A DNA stretch of 64,000 nt from Alkalibacillus aidingensis (GTDB lineage: Bacteria; Bacillota; Bacilli; Bacillales; Alkalibacillaceae): NCBI RefSeq assembly GCF_014595945.1, contig NZ_JABXWU010000006.1:1-64000 (forward strand), read 5' to 3'. The notes under the pieces are model-generated. The model was not told the origin of the DNA, did no database searches, and worked only from the letters and a program-made list of their open reading frames with translations. The first letter of the stretch is position 1. Each line of letters starts with the position of its first letter. This document shows positions 62,788 to 64,000 of the stretch, in pieces. The translations under genes and the position numbers were made by a program.

Positions 62788-63815
62788 GATGACATCGCCT
62801 TCTTTCGATGAATGTCGCTGAATTCAATTAAATAATTTAATTTCTCTAATGCACGCCCTGATTCAATGCTTTCTCTAGCCTGATTAACTCCATCTTGTAT
62901 GGTAGTCGCAATCCCTGCTGAAAACAGTCCAATCCCTGCATTAAATAATGTTGTATCTAAATAAGCGCCAGGCTTACCGTTTAAGACATCTAGGAGGATC
63001 TTGGCATTTTCTTTTGCATCTCCACCTTTGATCTCCTCATTCGTATAGGTATTTAACCCGACATCCCCAGGACTTAAAGTGAATGGAATGAACTCGCCGC
63101 CTTCAAGAAGGACTAAGTGATTCTCACCAGCTAAAGAAGCTTCATCCATATGACCAGCCCCGTTAATGGTGATCGCCCTTTTACGACCTAACTTCTGAAG
63201 TACAGCCGCCATTTTCATTAACATATCACGCCTGTAGACACCTAAAAATTGTGTATCAAGCTGTACCGGGTTGGTAAGTGGACCGATTAAATTAAAAATA
63301 GTTGGTACGGCTAATTCCTTACGCACCTTCATAATACGTTTTAATTGGTGATGAACATGAGGGGCGAACAAAAAAGCAATTCCATTCGTTTCAAGCAGTT
63401 CCTCTACCTCATCACTAGAAAAATCGAGTGCTACACCGAGTTCTTCTAACACATCTGCACTACCGGTTTTACTCGACACACTGCGGTTTCCATGTTTAGC
63501 AATTTTTGCACCGGCCCCAGCTAATACAAAAGCGGATGTTGTACTAATGTTAAAGCTTTTGGCTCCGTCGCCACCGGTTCCACAGTTATCCATCACGCCA
63601 TGTATTTGTTTTTGGATGGGCATCGCTTTTTCCCGTAGGACCTCGACAATAGCGGTGATTTCTTCGACAGACTCACCACGAACCTTTAATGCTGTCAAAA
63701 CAGAAGCGACTTCACTGTCGGAAATGTCCTCGTTAAATAAACCACGTGCCACTACCGTCATTTCATCTTGTGTTAATTTGTTTCCGTCAACTAATTTTTG
63801 AAGAAGCTGTTTCAT
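62784..63815 (-). CDS. trpD: Anthranilate phosphoribosyltransferase
   Basis: A 343-residue enzyme transferring phosphoribosyl to anthranilate. [18 protein letters not shown] and [21 protein letters not shown] bind phosphoribosyl pyrophosphate and anthranilate. The start is placed at ATG 63815 because AAAGGAG is seven bases before it; ATG 63821 is too close. It overlaps the end of trpG by 29 bases and the start of trpC by four. Confidence 0.95.
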   Translation of the reverse strand: MKQLLQKLVDGNKLTQDEMTVVARGLFNEDISDSEVASVLTALKVRGESVEEITAIVEVLREKAMPIQKQIHGVMDNCGTGGDGAKSFNISTTSAFVLAGAGAKIAKHGNRSVSSKTGSADVLEELGVALDFSSDEVEELLETNGIAFLFAPHVHHQLKRIMKVRKELAVPTIFNLIGPLTNPVQLDTQFLGVYRRDMLMKMAAVLQKLGRKRAITINGAGHMDEASLAGENHLVLLEGGEFIPFTLSPGDVGLNTYTNEEIKGGDAKENAKILLDVLNGKPGAYLDTTLFNAGIGLFSAGIATTIQDGVNQARESIESGRALEKLNYLIEFSDIHRKKAMSS

Positions 63816-64000
63816 GTTCATTCTCCTTTCGAAATTCTTTTAAAAATTGATTTAAAATCGTCTTTCCATCAACAGTTCCAATCGATTCAGGATGAAACTG
63901 CAATCCATATACAGGGTAGTGATAATGTTTAATCGCCATTAACTCACCATCATCCATTGCTGTGGCTAATCGCTCAAAGTAGGGTGGTAAGGTCATTTCA
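63787..64000 (-). CDS. trpG: Anthranilate synthase glutamine amidotransferase (C-terminal part)
   Basis: Only the last 71 codons are in the window; the gene continues past 64000. The visible part has the class I amidotransferase His/Glu motif [10 protein letters not shown] of the catalytic triad and the GKTILNQFL helix. Its position next to trpD identifies it as trpG; in B. subtilis this subunit is encoded by pabA in the folate operon instead. It may also be an amphibolic TrpG/PabA. Confidence 0.85.
   Translation of the reverse strand, partial: EMTLPPYFERLATAMDDGELMAIKHYHYPVYGLQFHPESIGTVDGKTILNQFLKEFRKENEHETASSKIS

Overview
The window looks like chromosomal DNA from a low-GC, spore-forming member of the Bacillaceae. 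The supporting signs are a cwlJ-gerQ spore germination/coat pair, coproporphyrin-dependent haem synthesis (hemQ), lipL, Bacillus-type AGGAGG ribosome binding sites, frequent TTG/GTG starts, and a block with the B. subtilis ywdL-cwlJ / ywfI / ywfL / ywfO-ywgA synteny. Many predicted extracytoplasmic proteins are very acidic, for example the betaine-binding lipoprotein, which suggests a salt-adapted (halophilic or haloalkaliphilic) bacillus. That last point is inference, and no rRNA or tRNA is present to fix the taxon.

Layout. 1-6 kb: a self-contained fructose phosphotransferase regulon, with ptsI (EI) on the minus strand divergent from fruR-fruK-fruA(EIIBC)-EIIA-HPr. The shared 180-bp control region carries a consensus promoter, a near-consensus cre and repeated TAATCA motifs. 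6-10.5 kb: small membrane and PH-domain proteins, and a TetR regulator between two DUF5392 paralogues with a 33-bp palindromic operator upstream. 10.6-19 kb: a DEAH helicase, a solo betaine-binding lipoprotein, a UvrD-like helicase, a DMT permease, a DUF2628 protein and a MetX-like hydrolase, ending in a 209-bp foldback mobile element with a perfect 8-bp target duplication. 19-27.7 kb: two RDD proteins, a WYL regulator, a class II aldolase, an S9 peptidase, a YwaF-like protein, a SIMPL protein and a lipase-like hydrolase, plus the first two of four 20-bp-period repeat arrays. 28-32.3 kb: sbcD-sbcC behind a perfect SOS box. 32.7-35 kb: an orphan sigma factor and cwlJ-gerQ. 35-42.6 kb: hemQ, lipL, a pyroglutamate operon (pcp-pxpB-pxpA-pxpC), ywfO-ywgA, an FMN reductase and a fragment of a second HU gene. 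43.6-50.4 kb: a permease with a possible Shine-Dalgarno-sequestering leader, and a five-gene set in the order of lnrJKLMN. 50.4-58.5 kb: htpX, a DPBB/DUF3889 protein, DUF456, a hydrolase lipoprotein, an ATP-grasp enzyme, a GAF-PAS-GGDEF cyclase, a NERD gene interrupted by an in-frame stop, and arrays three and four. 58.5-64 kb: a TSUP permease and the trp operon (trpG-D-C-F-B-A, running off the window edge).

How genes work together. EI, HPr, EIIA and EIIBC form a complete phosphate relay that makes fructose-1-phosphate for FruK. Pcp frees N-terminal pyroglutamate and PxpABC turns it into glutamate. CwlJ and GerQ act together in spore germination. The trp genes convert chorismate products to tryptophan. 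The most unusual signal is the family of intergenic arrays: 23 units in four loci at exactly 20-bp spacing with an almost invariant TACRGTTAA core. I cannot match these to a repeat family I know.
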